DNA of 64,000 nucleotides from Simkaniaceae bacterium (GTDB lineage Bacteria > Chlamydiota > Chlamydiia > Chlamydiales > JACRBE01). Below, piece after piece: positions 1-7,834 of the stretch. The DNA lies in NCBI GenBank assembly GCA_022763045.1, contig JALEGI010000020.1, positions 1 to 64,000 on the forward strand. The letters run 5' to 3'. The position numbers and the translations under genes were made by a program. Within the stretch, counting starts at the first letter, position 1. Every line of letters starts with the position of its first letter. The notes beneath the pieces are model-generated. The model did not search any database and had not been told where the DNA came from. It saw nothing but the letters and a program-made list of their open reading frames with translations.

Positions 1-88
1 CCCAGATTTGCGCTATCGCGACGAACCAAGCGTATAGATAATACGTGTGAGGAGCGATAGAGTGAAGATGGGGTGCCATGATGCGGCC
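1..88 (+). repeat. Dispersed palindromic element, copy A
   Basis: This stretch matches the reverse complement of 58009-58096 over 88 bases with one visible mismatch (base 61 is A where the other copy implies C). Its ends, AGATTTGCGCT and AAGATGGGGTGCCATGATGC, also recur with few changes around 38619-38707. The interior carries GCTATCGC and GCGATAG arms able to pair; the single mismatch weakens the base of that stem. The element begins at the window edge and may extend further left. No coding capacity is apparent. Confidence 0.85.
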
Positions 89-230
89 AAAAGGCTGCGA
101 AAGCAATTATGCAACACAGCCAAGCAGCTTTACAAGCTAGATTTCTCTCTGTGATCTCTGTGTCCTCTGTGGTAAAAAATATTCAACAGAGCTGTGTTAG
201 GGATATGTGAACCTATCCTCTTGTCGAATG
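89..230. repeat. Cluster of short dispersed repeats, no gene
   Basis: Three short repeats sit side by side. ATTATGCAACACAGCCAA (about 106-123) recurs with one change at about 58286-58303. AGCTTTACAAGCT (128-139 region) is half of the GTAAAGC(C/G)GCTTTA palindrome found at 38569, 54507 and 58152. Bases 144-180, built on CTCTGTG and ending GGTAAAAAAT, match the reverse complement of 54381-54418 with few differences. No convincing ORF is seen. Confidence 0.7.
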
Positions 231-734
231 CTACCTATTTGAAGAGGGCGATTTTTGATTTTCAGTCTCTTGCTGAGGCATGACTTCAACGCGCTGCTTC
301 ACGCCAATGCCATGTTCAAAGACGAGGTTACCTCCGCGCTTTCCCGTCTCATAGATGAAAAAGGTTGCAACAATGAGAGCAAGAGTTGTGAGAAGCGCAA
401 TAAGGCGTGTCGGCTTGACGAGCTTGAGCTGCGCAAAGATTATCTGAATAATCGCAAGACCTGCGCAAATCCATAAAACAAAGCGTGTGCTTCGGCCCCA
501 TTCTGAGTGTTCAACTGTTAGATCAAGCTCTTGTGTTGTCAAGGTGGTTTTGGCTGCAGCAAGAGCGGATTCTCCTGTTTCTACGGCGACCATCGCACCA
601 ATCATGGCAAAAATGACGACGAGGAAAAAGGCGCTGTGGAAGCCGCGCGATCTTACGAAAATGGAGATAATTGCCAGTATCAGCGCAACACATGTAAGCG
701 CGATGGGAAAATGGACAACAAGCGGGTGGATCAT
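231..734 (-). CDS. DUF2231-type integral membrane protein
   Basis: The 167-residue protein begins MIHPLVVHFPIAL, the hallmark opening of DUF2231 membrane proteins, where His-Pro and His-Phe-Pro lie at the start of the first membrane helix. Four hydrophobic segments follow (about residues 5-25, 34-52, 83-101 and 110-129), then a polar C-terminal tail. Known members are small four-helix membrane proteins of uncertain role, sometimes proposed to bind heme. It is divergently placed from the flippase-like gene at 801. The family assignment rests on the N-terminal motif and topology; the function is unknown. Confidence 0.75.
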   Translation of the reverse strand: MIHPLVVHFPIALTCVALILAIISIFVRSRGFHSAFFLVVIFAMIGAMVAVETGESALAAAKTTLTTQELDLTVEHSEWGRSTRFVLWICAGLAIIQIIFAQLKLVKPTRLIALLTTLALIVATFFIYETGKRGGNLVFEHGIGVKQRVEVMPQQETENQKSPSSNR

Positions 735-800
735 AGCTTCCTCTTTGCCTAATAGCTCTAATATTGTATATCTACAAGAAAATGGGATTCTTGCCTAGTT

Positions 801-2117
801 GTGAATTTTTCGTCATTAAAAGAGCAGGCCTTAGCAAAGTGGAGATTAATTGGATCTCTATGTCTGCTTTATCTTCTTATTTTCATTGCGAATGTCTATT
901 TTGCAAATCTTTTAAGAGTAGATGATTTCGGGGATATCAATGTCGTCTTTTTCCTCCTCGTCTTTTTCACCCCCTTTGCCCACTTTGGCACGCGCGTGAT
1001 GCTTAACCGCCTTTTTCCCGTCTACTTTGAAGAGGAGAGGCGCTCTCGTATCTTGTCTGTCCTTTTGTGGAATATGGAGAGATTTTCTAAGTGGGCATTT
1101 TGGACCTATTTGGGAAGCTCATTTCTCTTGATGGGACTGACAATTTTCCAAGAGTTTGACATTGTGTCAGAGAGAGCAGAGGTGATCATCTTTTTTCTCT
1201 GGCTCATTCCACTCTTTATTTTCATTTTTCTACAATCACTCATCCTTTTTGCACTCAAGTTCTACAATTGGGCAGTTTTTTATGGAGAGTTTTGCTTTTT
1301 AGGGCTACTGGTTGCCATTGGTGTTGTCTTTTCCCAATTCTTTCAGAAAATCATCCCCTACGAGCGGCAATTTCAGGCGATGCTGGTGATTGGCATGCTC
1401 TCGCTAGCTGTGATTGTGCTTCAATTTCTCACGATGTCCTCTCTATTGAGCAAAAAGATGGGGCAAAAGGGGCTTGAGCTCGACCAGCAAATCTGGGGGG
1501 ATAGCTCATTTAAGTTAATGACAGGTACTGTGATTTTCACGGGTGTGGGCGCTTTTAGCATCACCATCGCAGAGCTTGTGAGTCCTTATGAGTCAGATGT
1601 TGGGTTTTTAGCTGCCATCTTAACAGTGATTGGTGTGATGGTGCTTATCAATGGAATTTTCGATCTACTTCTTCATTCTGAGTTGATGCAAGAGATGGGA
1701 AAAGAGCCGGGGAGTCAGTTGCAGAGCTACATCAATCAAGCAAACACCTTACGTTTAGGTGTGCAAGGAGGTGTTGCACTTTTACTCCTACTTTTAGGCA
1801 AACCCCTCTTATTGCTATTTGGCCCCTTCTACGCAGAGAGCTACCTTCCCTTTGTTCTATTCACAATTGGCACCTTCATCGGCGTCTGCTTTAGCTCTGC
1901 TCGCGCTCTTTTGCTCTATTCTGGCAATCAGCTTATTGGATTTAACATCACAATTTTTCAGCTGATCTTGATGACTCTTCTTGATTTTTTACTCATTCCA
2001 AGTATGCACTTAACAGGAGCTGGAATTGCTCTTGTGATTTCATTGCTTGTTTCTGGTATCTTTAGAGTGTTATTTGTGCGCAAAAAATTGCGCCTTCGCA
2101 GTCTATGGATTTTTTAA
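801..2117 (+). CDS. Multipass flippase-like membrane protein (Wzx/MATE-type fold)
   Basis: The 438-residue protein is hydrophobic throughout, with roughly 12 predicted membrane helices. The first helix is followed by LLRVDDFGDINVV, resembling the (E/D)-(E/D)-FG-x-(Y/I) motif of polysaccharide flippases of the MOP superfamily. A likely role is export of a lipid-linked glycan or similar lipid across the inner membrane, but the substrate is unknown. The start is GTG; no better in-frame start precedes the first helix. The end overlaps the next gene by 13 bases, so the two are probably co-transcribed and translationally coupled. A generic transporter is the main alternative. Confidence 0.65.
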   Translation: MNFSSLKEQALAKWRLIGSLCLLYLLIFIANVYFANLLRVDDFGDINVVFFLLVFFTPFAHFGTRVMLNRLFPVYFEEERRSRILSVLLWNMERFSKWAFWTYLGSSFLLMGLTIFQEFDIVSERAEVIIFFLWLIPLFIFIFLQSLILFALKFYNWAVFYGEFCFLGLLVAIGVVFSQFFQKIIPYERQFQAMLVIGMLSLAVIVLQFLTMSSLLSKKMGQKGLELDQQIWGDSSFKLMTGTVIFTGVGAFSITIAELVSPYESDVGFLAAILTVIGVMVLINGIFDLLLHSELMQEMGKEPGSQLQSYINQANTLRLGVQGGVALLLLLLGKPLLLLFGPFYAESYLPFVLFTIGTFIGVCFSSARALLLYSGNQLIGFNITIFQLILMTLLDFLLIPSMHLTGAGIALVISLLVSGIFRVLFVRKKLRLRSLWIF

Positions 2118-2641
2118 AACGCTTTTTCTTTCCAGGGCATGAGTGCTTGTATTGCTCCTACCCTTCGCGTGAGCTCATTTGCCCCGAGTGTGGCGAAGAG
2201 ACGCGGCTGCGCGGTCGGCAAACCTTTTTTCTCTCGCCCTATCGAGGAGGAGTGTGGCTTTTTGAGCGCGAGGGGCCAGCAAGCGCACTCACTCATCGCT
2301 ACTTCACCTTGCAAGAGCGTCGCCTTGCTCTTTTTTTTGCCCACAAAGTGATTGAAAAGTTTTACTATCTAAGGTGGGATTTTCCCGACCTTATTGTCCC
2401 TTGTTTACCCCAAGATGAGCCCTTCGCCCGCGCCCTTGCACATTTATTTGAAAGACCAGTAAGAAATGAAGAGTCGATCAAGGGAAAATACGTTCTGGCT
2501 GCAAGTATCAATAGCTACTATTTAAAAGAGAGAGGACTAATCCTTTTGCAGGGCTATCCAAGTGAAACGCGCTGCGTTTCAGTTTTAGGAACTTGGCTGC
2601 CACGCTATCAGTTTAATCCTTTGAAATATAACAAGAAGTAG
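2105..2641 (+). CDS. ComF-like protein with zinc-ribbon N-terminus, degenerate phosphoribosyltransferase
   Basis: The 178-residue protein opens with two cysteine pairs (CLYC near residue 15, CPEC near 27), the zinc-ribbon layout typical of ComF proteins. The middle (DLIVPCLPQDE near residue 98) resembles the D-x-I-V-P-V-P segment of ComF phosphoribosyltransferases, but the usual RGFNQ segment and the acidic PRPP-binding loop are not recognisable. It is shorter than typical ComF (about 220-240 residues). It may be a diverged or non-catalytic ComF homolog; a role in DNA uptake is only inferred from the family. It overlaps the upstream flippase-like gene. Confidence 0.5.
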   Translation: MDFLKRFFFPGHECLYCSYPSRELICPECGEETRLRGRQTFFLSPYRGGVWLFEREGPASALTHRYFTLQERRLALFFAHKVIEKFYYLRWDFPDLIVPCLPQDEPFARALAHLFERPVRNEESIKGKYVLAASINSYYLKERGLILLQGYPSETRCVSVLGTWLPRYQFNPLKYNKK

Positions 2642-2642
2642 A

Positions 2643-2665
2643 GGGCTAGTTGTAGAGACTAGCCC
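2643..2665. terminator. Hairpin between convergent genes
   Basis: GGGCTAGT at 2643-2650 pairs perfectly with ACTAGCCC at 2658-2665 across a 7-base loop. It lies in the 39-base gap between the ends of the convergent comF-like gene and dnaA. No long T-run follows on either strand, so termination strength is uncertain. Confidence 0.45.
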
Positions 2666-2680
2666 ATCCAAAAGGAAGAA

Positions 2681-4030
2681 TTACTCTTCCAAATTTTGTT
2701 TCGTCATGTGAATTTGACGACGAAGTGTTTCATCTTTCTCGATCTGTTTTTTGATCTTATTCCATGAATGCAATAGCGTTGAGTGTGTCTTTCCACCAAA
2801 TGAAGAGGCGAGCTTGATCAGCGATTCATTGATCAGCTCTTTTGCAAGGTACATCGCAACTTGACGGGGGAAGGCAATCTCTTTGGTTCGTGACGATCCA
2901 CGTAGATCTGAGACGCGTACATTAAACATCGAGGAGACGCTGCGCATAATGCTTTCAACAGTGATCTTTTTCTTCGGCACGTATTGGAACATTTCGCTGA
3001 GGATCTTCTCAACCACATCCTCTGTTACATCAAGTCCCATCATTTGGCAATAGGCGCTTAAACGGTTGATTGCACCTTCAAGTTGACGCACGTTGTTAAA
3101 AATATGCTCGGCAATGAAAAAGGCGATGTTTTGCGGGAGGCGCACGCCTTTGATTTCGGCTTTGTGTTGTAAAATTGCGACACGGGTTTCTAGATCGGGC
3201 ACCCCAATATTTGCCACAAGGCCCCACTCCATACGGGCGATGAGACGCTCTGAGAGCTTGAGTTGACTTGGAGGCTTATCACTTGTGATCACAACCTGCT
3301 TATTTTGGTTGATCAGCGCCTCAAACATGTTGCAAAACTCCTCTTCGAAGTTGAGCCTAGATTGCAGAAATTGAATATCATCGACGAGCAGAACATCTAG
3401 TGAGCGGTAGAAGCGCTTCATCTTATCGATCGACTTATTGCGTAGATTATCGACAAGATCATTGATGAACGACTCAGTTGTGATGCACTGGACGCGAAGT
3501 TTGCGATTGTCTTTTTGGATGTAGTGTGCGATCCCATGAAGAACATGTGTCTTGCCAAGGCCGACGCCTCCGTGAATAAAGAGGGGGTTGTAGGACTTGC
3601 CGGGGCGCATGGCAACCCCAAGGGCAGCAGACTTCACAAATTGGTTAGAGGCCCCTTCAATGAAGTTCTCAAAGGTGTAGTAGCGATTGAGTTGCAAGCG
3701 GTGACCGCGAAAGTCGGGAGTTGGCGTCTCTTCCGGGATATCAAGTGGAAGTTCTCCATTGCTCGCTTTGGGCTTCGATTGCGCAACTTGGAAAACAATT
3801 GAGGGATTACCTTGATCATCACTTGGAACAAATAGCGCAAGCTCTCTGCGGTAGTTGTCGAGCAGATATTCACGAACAAAGATGTTAGGGACTTCGAGCA
3901 CAATTTCGTGTTCGCTCTCGCTCAGTACATTGATTGGGGCGAACCAGTTTTTGTATTCAGCGCTCGAGCACTGCTTTTCGATGAAGACGAGAAACTGCGA
4001 CCATGTCTCTTCAATTTTTTCCGCTAGCAT
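2681..4030 (-). CDS. dnaA: Chromosomal replication initiator DnaA (DnaA_2-type by position)
   Basis: The 449-residue AAA+ initiator binds DnaA boxes at the origin and melts it with ATP. Domain I spans about residues 1-85. Walker A GGVGLGKT is at 154-161, Walker B LLVDDIQF at 214-221, and sensor I VITSD at 247-251. The C-terminal helix-turn-helix domain contains [12 protein letters not shown] (412-423), a variant of the usual GGRDHTTVLHA signature. Chlamydiae carry two dnaA genes; the position next to a TPR gene, a small gene and the rsmH-murE cluster matches dnaA_2 (CT275) of C. trachomatis as I remember that map. The gene is separated from its chlamydial neighbours by an inserted paralog family. 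Confidence 0.95.
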   Translation of the reverse strand: MLAEKIEETWSQFLVFIEKQCSSAEYKNWFAPINVLSESEHEIVLEVPNIFVREYLLDNYRRELALFVPSDDQGNPSIVFQVAQSKPKASNGELPLDIPEETPTPDFRGHRLQLNRYYTFENFIEGASNQFVKSAALGVAMRPGKSYNPLFIHGGVGLGKTHVLHGIAHYIQKDNRKLRVQCITTESFINDLVDNLRNKSIDKMKRFYRSLDVLLVDDIQFLQSRLNFEEEFCNMFEALINQNKQVVITSDKPPSQLKLSERLIARMEWGLVANIGVPDLETRVAILQHKAEIKGVRLPQNIAFFIAEHIFNNVRQLEGAINRLSAYCQMMGLDVTEDVVEKILSEMFQYVPKKKITVESIMRSVSSMFNVRVSDLRGSSRTKEIAFPRQVAMYLAKELINESLIKLASSFGGKTHSTLLHSWNKIKKQIEKDETLRRQIHMTKQNLEE

Positions 4031-4767
4031 TCAATTCGATCCTTTTATGAACAATCTTTCCACAGGAAGTGATTAGCAACCAATTTACGTCGAAAAGTTA
4101 TCATCAAAGGGCAAACAGAGCAACTATTTTTTCTCGAAAAGTGGGTGAATTTGTCCCTAAAGTACTGAGTTTCATAGAGCGGAGGATTTTGATTTTTTTT
4201 TCAGCCAGTTTTGAACAGGAAAACCTGTTCAAAACCCCATTTCAGGGGAGTTTTCAACAACAGAATCGGTAACACCGAAGCAAATTGTTCATAACTTCCA
4301 ACATCGAATTTGTTCTTGAATTTCATAAATATTTGCAAGAGTCTTTTCTGGTATCGACTTCGAATTTAGCGCAAACTCTGGTCAATTTACTCAAAGTTGA
4401 TTTTACTGAAAAAAAGGAATCATTAGAGACATACAGCCAGCTCCTCGCAAGAAACAATTGAAAGGGATCTTCTTTTCAAGAGCTGTTGCAGGTAAAAGAT
4501 GCTTTTATTCAGTCGAACTCTCTCTTCCTTAAGAGTTCAATGCATGGAGTAAGTACATCAAGCCCCCTAATGTAAGAGGGGTTTGCATACGCTGCTTCTT
4601 TGCTGACTCAAGTCGATTGGCATTCTGATGTTAGAGGATATCTGAATTTTATAAGGAGTCAATCTGTTTAGTAAAATAGATTGATCTTTACTTTATGTTA
4701 GTAAATGAATATAATTCTTCCTTGTTTTTATAAAAATATTCCCCCAAATGATTTATAGGGTATAGAT
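4031..4767. other. Intergenic region between dnaA and solenoid gene 1
   Basis: This AT-rich 737-base spacer contains no convincing gene. It holds a perfect palindrome at 4208-4235 (listed separately) and two weak DnaA-box-like nonamers, CTTTCCACA near 4054 and TTATCATCA near 4097, each 7 of 9 to TTATCCACA by eye; this is not enough to call an origin. A frame from TTG 4285 to a stop at 4459-4461 is open for 58 codons and encodes a plausible helical peptide. Lacking a ribosome site, it may be a gene remnant or chance. Confidence 0.5.
4208..4235. promoter_or_regulatory. Perfect 12-bp inverted repeat upstream of dnaA
   Basis: GTTTTGAACAGG (4208-4219) is followed by AAAA and then its exact complement CCTGTTCAAAAC (4224-4235). 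It lies about 180 bases upstream of the dnaA start. No T-run follows the stem on either strand where a terminator would need it. The dyad GAAC-N10-GTTC suggests a protein-binding operator, or an extruded hairpin in the dnaA upstream region. Its function is inferred only. Confidence 0.5.
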
Positions 4768-6534
4768 ATGTCGATTTTAGCTATAAGCGGTTTTCGTTCA
4801 AATATTCAAAACTTTTTAACTTGCGTTGATTCAAAGAAATATCTGTCGTTGGATGTTGTCGAGACCTGTTTTGAGCAAGTTACAAAAAACAATAAAGTCC
4901 GCGAACTACATAACCACCGTATTATTCCCAGGCTCCAAAATCGAGTTTGTACTGAGCTGACTATGCCCAGATCTCAAATTTCGATCATAACTTTAATACG
5001 TTTCGTTTATTCTGCCTACGCCTGGAAAAATGGGGCAGCTTGGAACACAGAAATGAGTCGTGGCATTTTTGTGGCCGCAAAGAGAATATCAAAAAATATT
5101 GGTACTATTGAGCCGTCAAAATTGATTTCTAAAAGAATCTCAAGTTCCAACTGCCACTGCATATATCATCAGCTAGGTAGTATCTTACATGAGGCTTCTT
5201 CGGACACCATACCTGTATATCGTATGATCTCTGAGTCAGTAATTACCTACATGAAAACAAATATTGAGTATCTTCATCCTCTAGTAGTCTCTCATTTGTT
5301 CCATAAGCTGTGTGAGAAAAAGTCAGTAGATTTTGAATTGGTAGACAAAGTTTTAGGCCATTTTTTATCTGATAAACATCAATACTCTGGAGGCGCTTTG
5401 TATAAAGTTGTATGCAGACTTTTACAGTTTATTCCAGAAGAAAAAAAGCAATCGATGATGGATCGAATTCCGGTTGTTTTAGAGGGGTTGTTTTCTAAGG
5501 GTGACCCAAATGATCTATTCTATTGTTTGAAAATTATCAAACTACTAAACATAGAGGTGTCTGAGGAGTTAAAGGACCTTGCGAGACCTACTATTTATAA
5601 GTACAGTTTCGAACATAAATCCATCTGGCTTTGTACAGAATTTGTTTCAAATCTTTATTTTATCGGGCTTACTGATCAAACAATCATTCGGATGTATCTA
5701 CAATCTATATTGAAAAAAAAATTCAAATGGCCTATCCAAGATTTTGTGCCCTGTGTGAATTTTATTTGTGAAAAGAAACTGATGACCGCTTCTATTTTTT
5801 TACGAGTTAAAACATACATATTTGAAAATATTGAAAAAATGGAGCTCAAAGAGTTTTTTCCAATCTATCATCTAGCTCTACAACTATTCGACGAAAAAGA
5901 TAAAAAAGCTTTAATAGATCTTGCAAGGAAGCATCTGGCTAAATATACCTTTGAAGAGCAAGTTCCTTTTCTCTCAAAGTATCCAGAATGTGATTGTTTC
6001 CCTACACCTTTTTATTTCGATTTGATTAGGAACAAGGGTAATGAGATTTTGCCTGCACACCTTGAACTTTGCTTGGTAAGACTTTCTGTTGATGACTACA
6101 AGAGACTCCTATTTGGCTACACTTATCAAGGTTTAAAGCTTCCAAAAGCTTTTTTTACGAAAATGGAAAATCACATTGTCGCATCTCCTCATATTTTTAC
6201 TCCGTTGGATGTTTTCAATCTGATAAAAGCAATGCGGCTAGAAAACCTCACACCTGAGGGACTTTTTGGGGTAGTAACGCAAGTATTTCCTCCTGATTTG
6301 GAGATTGAGGTTCACGAGTCACTAATGGAAATAAAAGAGCCATTTTCTCTCTCTTTGATTCGAGAACTACTCTTTTTCTACAGTCAAACCAATCGAGCTG
6401 ATTTAGGGCATGAAATTATGCTTAGATTACATCACATTCCCGAGGGACATAAATTCTATGTAGAGGTCACGAGAGTCTTTGGAGAGGTCAAAGTCAAAAC
6501 TGAAGGGGCACTTGCTCGTGTACCTGAATTTTAG
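4768..6534 (+). CDS. Alpha-helical repeat (solenoid) protein, paralog 1 of 3
   Basis: This 588-residue protein of unknown function is built almost wholly of amphipathic helices in roughly 35-40 residue units. It shares clear landmarks with the proteins at 7835 and 9607: an N-terminal F(V/I)Y(S/C)x(Y/F)xWK segment near residue 75, and near the C-terminus KxLx..LPKxFF followed by a LIxAMRxxxL segment. No signal peptide, membrane helix or catalytic motif is visible. The pattern loosely recalls helical RNA-binding repeats such as FASTK, heptatricopeptide or octotricopeptide proteins, but no RAP domain is seen and this is only a fold-level guess. The gene sits between dnaA and the conserved TPR gene, interrupting chlamydial core order. 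It converges with the TPR gene with 11 bases between. Confidence 0.8.
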   Translation: MSILAISGFRSNIQNFLTCVDSKKYLSLDVVETCFEQVTKNNKVRELHNHRIIPRLQNRVCTELTMPRSQISIITLIRFVYSAYAWKNGAAWNTEMSRGIFVAAKRISKNIGTIEPSKLISKRISSSNCHCIYHQLGSILHEASSDTIPVYRMISESVITYMKTNIEYLHPLVVSHLFHKLCEKKSVDFELVDKVLGHFLSDKHQYSGGALYKVVCRLLQFIPEEKKQSMMDRIPVVLEGLFSKGDPNDLFYCLKIIKLLNIEVSEELKDLARPTIYKYSFEHKSIWLCTEFVSNLYFIGLTDQTIIRMYLQSILKKKFKWPIQDFVPCVNFICEKKLMTASIFLRVKTYIFENIEKMELKEFFPIYHLALQLFDEKDKKALIDLARKHLAKYTFEEQVPFLSKYPECDCFPTPFYFDLIRNKGNEILPAHLELCLVRLSVDDYKRLLFGYTYQGLKLPKAFFTKMENHIVASPHIFTPLDVFNLIKAMRLENLTPEGLFGVVTQVFPPDLEIEVHESLMEIKEPFSLSLIRELLFFYSQTNRADLGHEIMLRLHHIPEGHKFYVEVTRVFGEVKVKTEGALARVPEF

Positions 6535-6545
6535 TTCGTAGATCT

Positions 6546-6944
6546 TCAACCATTGATGAGAATAAGCAGGGCCTCGGCACGTTGCGCCACTATCGCATCT
6601 TGCGATTTAGCCAGATCATGGGCGAGTTTAAGAGCCTCTTCTTTATTCCCCGTGTGAAAAAGGGCGCGCGAGCGGTTGTTGCGTGCCATATCGTTGGTAT
6701 CATCAAGCTCTTTAGCGTGGTTTAGCAATTTTAATGAGAGGTCATACTCACCAATTTGCAGGTAAATCGCGCCAAGTGTGCGTGCATCGTAGACACTCGA
6801 TGGATCGATGACAAACAGCGACTCAAAGAACTTGCGCGCAATTTCGTAGCGCCCATTGCGAACGTAGGAGTAGCCAGCATAACGCAGATCTTTTAGCTGC
6901 TCCTCATCCCACCCAAGAATTTCGTTTATCGAATGCTCTGCCAT
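6546..6944 (-). CDS. Tetratricopeptide-repeat protein, CT274-like by position (possible type III secretion chaperone)
   Basis: The 132-residue protein has about three TPR units: LRYAGYSYVRNGRYEIARKF (about 20-39), ARTLGAIYLQIGEYDLSLKLL (54-74) and a third near 88-105. Size and arrangement resemble SycD/LcrH- or YscG-type chaperones, which bind secretion substrates in the cytoplasm. It lies 2 bases downstream of the gene at 6947-7429, so both are one operon. The pair lies between dnaA and rsmH, as CT274-CT273 do in C. trachomatis. The TPR fold is secure; the secretion role is inferred from fold and size. Confidence 0.8.
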   Translation of the reverse strand: MAEHSINEILGWDEEQLKDLRYAGYSYVRNGRYEIARKFFESLFVIDPSSVYDARTLGAIYLQIGEYDLSLKLLNHAKELDDTNDMARNNRSRALFHTGNKEEALKLAHDLAKSQDAIVAQRAEALLILING

Positions 6945-6946
6945 GC

Positions 6947-7429
6947 CTATCCTTTTTGGTAGCGCTTCATCTCATTTTGAATTGTCTCTAGCATCTTGTC
7001 GAGCTCCATCAACATCTCAAGAAGCTTAGCAACCAGCTCTTCAGCCTTGTTAGGGCCAAACAGCAGCTCAAGATTCTCCGCAATATGTCCCGAGTGGTTG
7101 TGAAGCTTCTCAAGCAATACCTCTGCCTGATCAACCCCTTTAATCACACTTGGCACCACATGTGTTCGTGAAAAAATGCGCCCACCCTGCACATCAAAAA
7201 GGCTTGGGGGTTCAAAAAGACCATACGTCTGATTGCGCACATCGATCTGAAAGAGCTTGTTTAACGCAGAAAGACGCTGATTAACGCTATCCAGTTGAAC
7301 CTGAACTGATACCTGCTGACTCTTACCAAGCCCGCCAGGAATCACCTCAGAATCCTGAGCCTTCATCCATTTTAAATGCTCATTTGGATCAACATTATAT
7401 ACCGTAGTAGGTCCACTTCGTTCGCTCAA
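6947..7429 (-). CDS. Conserved chlamydial protein, CT273-like by position
   Basis: The 160-residue soluble protein has no recognised domain. The N-terminal half is polar; residues 45-62 and 103-158 are predicted helical, the latter with a leucine/methionine heptad pattern (LLEKLHNHS, LLEMLMELDKMLETI) suggesting a coiled coil. It is the first gene of a two-gene unit with the TPR protein, and small helical proteins paired with TPR chaperones are a common type III secretion arrangement, so it may be that chaperone's partner. This is inference. The ATG start at 7429 has no strong competitor. Confidence 0.75.
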   Translation of the reverse strand: MSERSGPTTVYNVDPNEHLKWMKAQDSEVIPGGLGKSQQVSVQVQLDSVNQRLSALNKLFQIDVRNQTYGLFEPPSLFDVQGGRIFSRTHVVPSVIKGVDQAEVLLEKLHNHSGHIAENLELLFGPNKAEELVAKLLEMLMELDKMLETIQNEMKRYQKG

Positions 7430-7834
7430 TGTACAATTCCCATTTTCTCCCCATCATATCACGCTTGCTCCCTTCATGCCACGATTTTTCACAACCCACA
7501 TCTAACTTACTGAAAAACAATCGCTCCCAACAATCCGTACCCGAAACAAGTAACTTACCAACCATAGCTCTCCGATCGATCACAATCGTCACCCAACAAT
7601 AAAAACCCGTGCCCCTGCCCGTGCCCTTGCCCGTGCCCGAAAAAAAAACAGGACGAATCGACCACAACTTTCCGATCGATCACAATCGTCATCTAACAAC
7701 AAAAACCCCTGCCCCTGCCCGTACCCGAACAACTCCTTTTATTAGATTAGGTGAAAATAGAAATGGAAGTAAACACGAATACCATTTATAATTTCCGCCT
7801 GAAAAACGAGTGTAAATATAGAAAAGTAAAACTT
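7430..7834. repeat. Intergenic region with family-A minisatellite units
   Basis: About two and a half copies of a degenerate unit lie at 7533-7729. Each has TCTCCGATCGATCACAATCG, then a CAACAATAAAAACC stretch, then a run of hexamers of the type CCCGTG or CCCCTG, then GAA. The same unit recurs at 11321-11570, and a related core occurs inverted at 11617-12272. Frames across it give Pro/Val- or Gly/Thr-rich peptides with no sign of being real. Bases 7430-7532 and 7730-7834 are AT-rich and show nothing else; the latter part leads solenoid gene 2. Confidence 0.8.

Noticed and set aside
4069-4272. 67-codon frame upstream of dnaA
   Set aside because: It crosses the perfect dyad and has no ribosome site; likely chance.
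4285-4461. 58-codon TTG-initiated frame in the dnaA upstream spacer
   Set aside because: Plausible helical peptide but no ribosome site, no recognised homology and surrounded by non-coding DNA; mentioned only in the spacer entry.
4031-4767. Chromosomal replication origin next to dnaA
   Set aside because: Only two weak DnaA-box-like nonamers were seen by eye and no clear AT-rich unwinding cluster with box array; the dyad alone is not enough.
7395-7667. Minus-strand frame upstream of the CT273-like gene
   Set aside because: It overlaps the start of that gene out of frame and runs into the hexamer repeat; composition is not protein-like.
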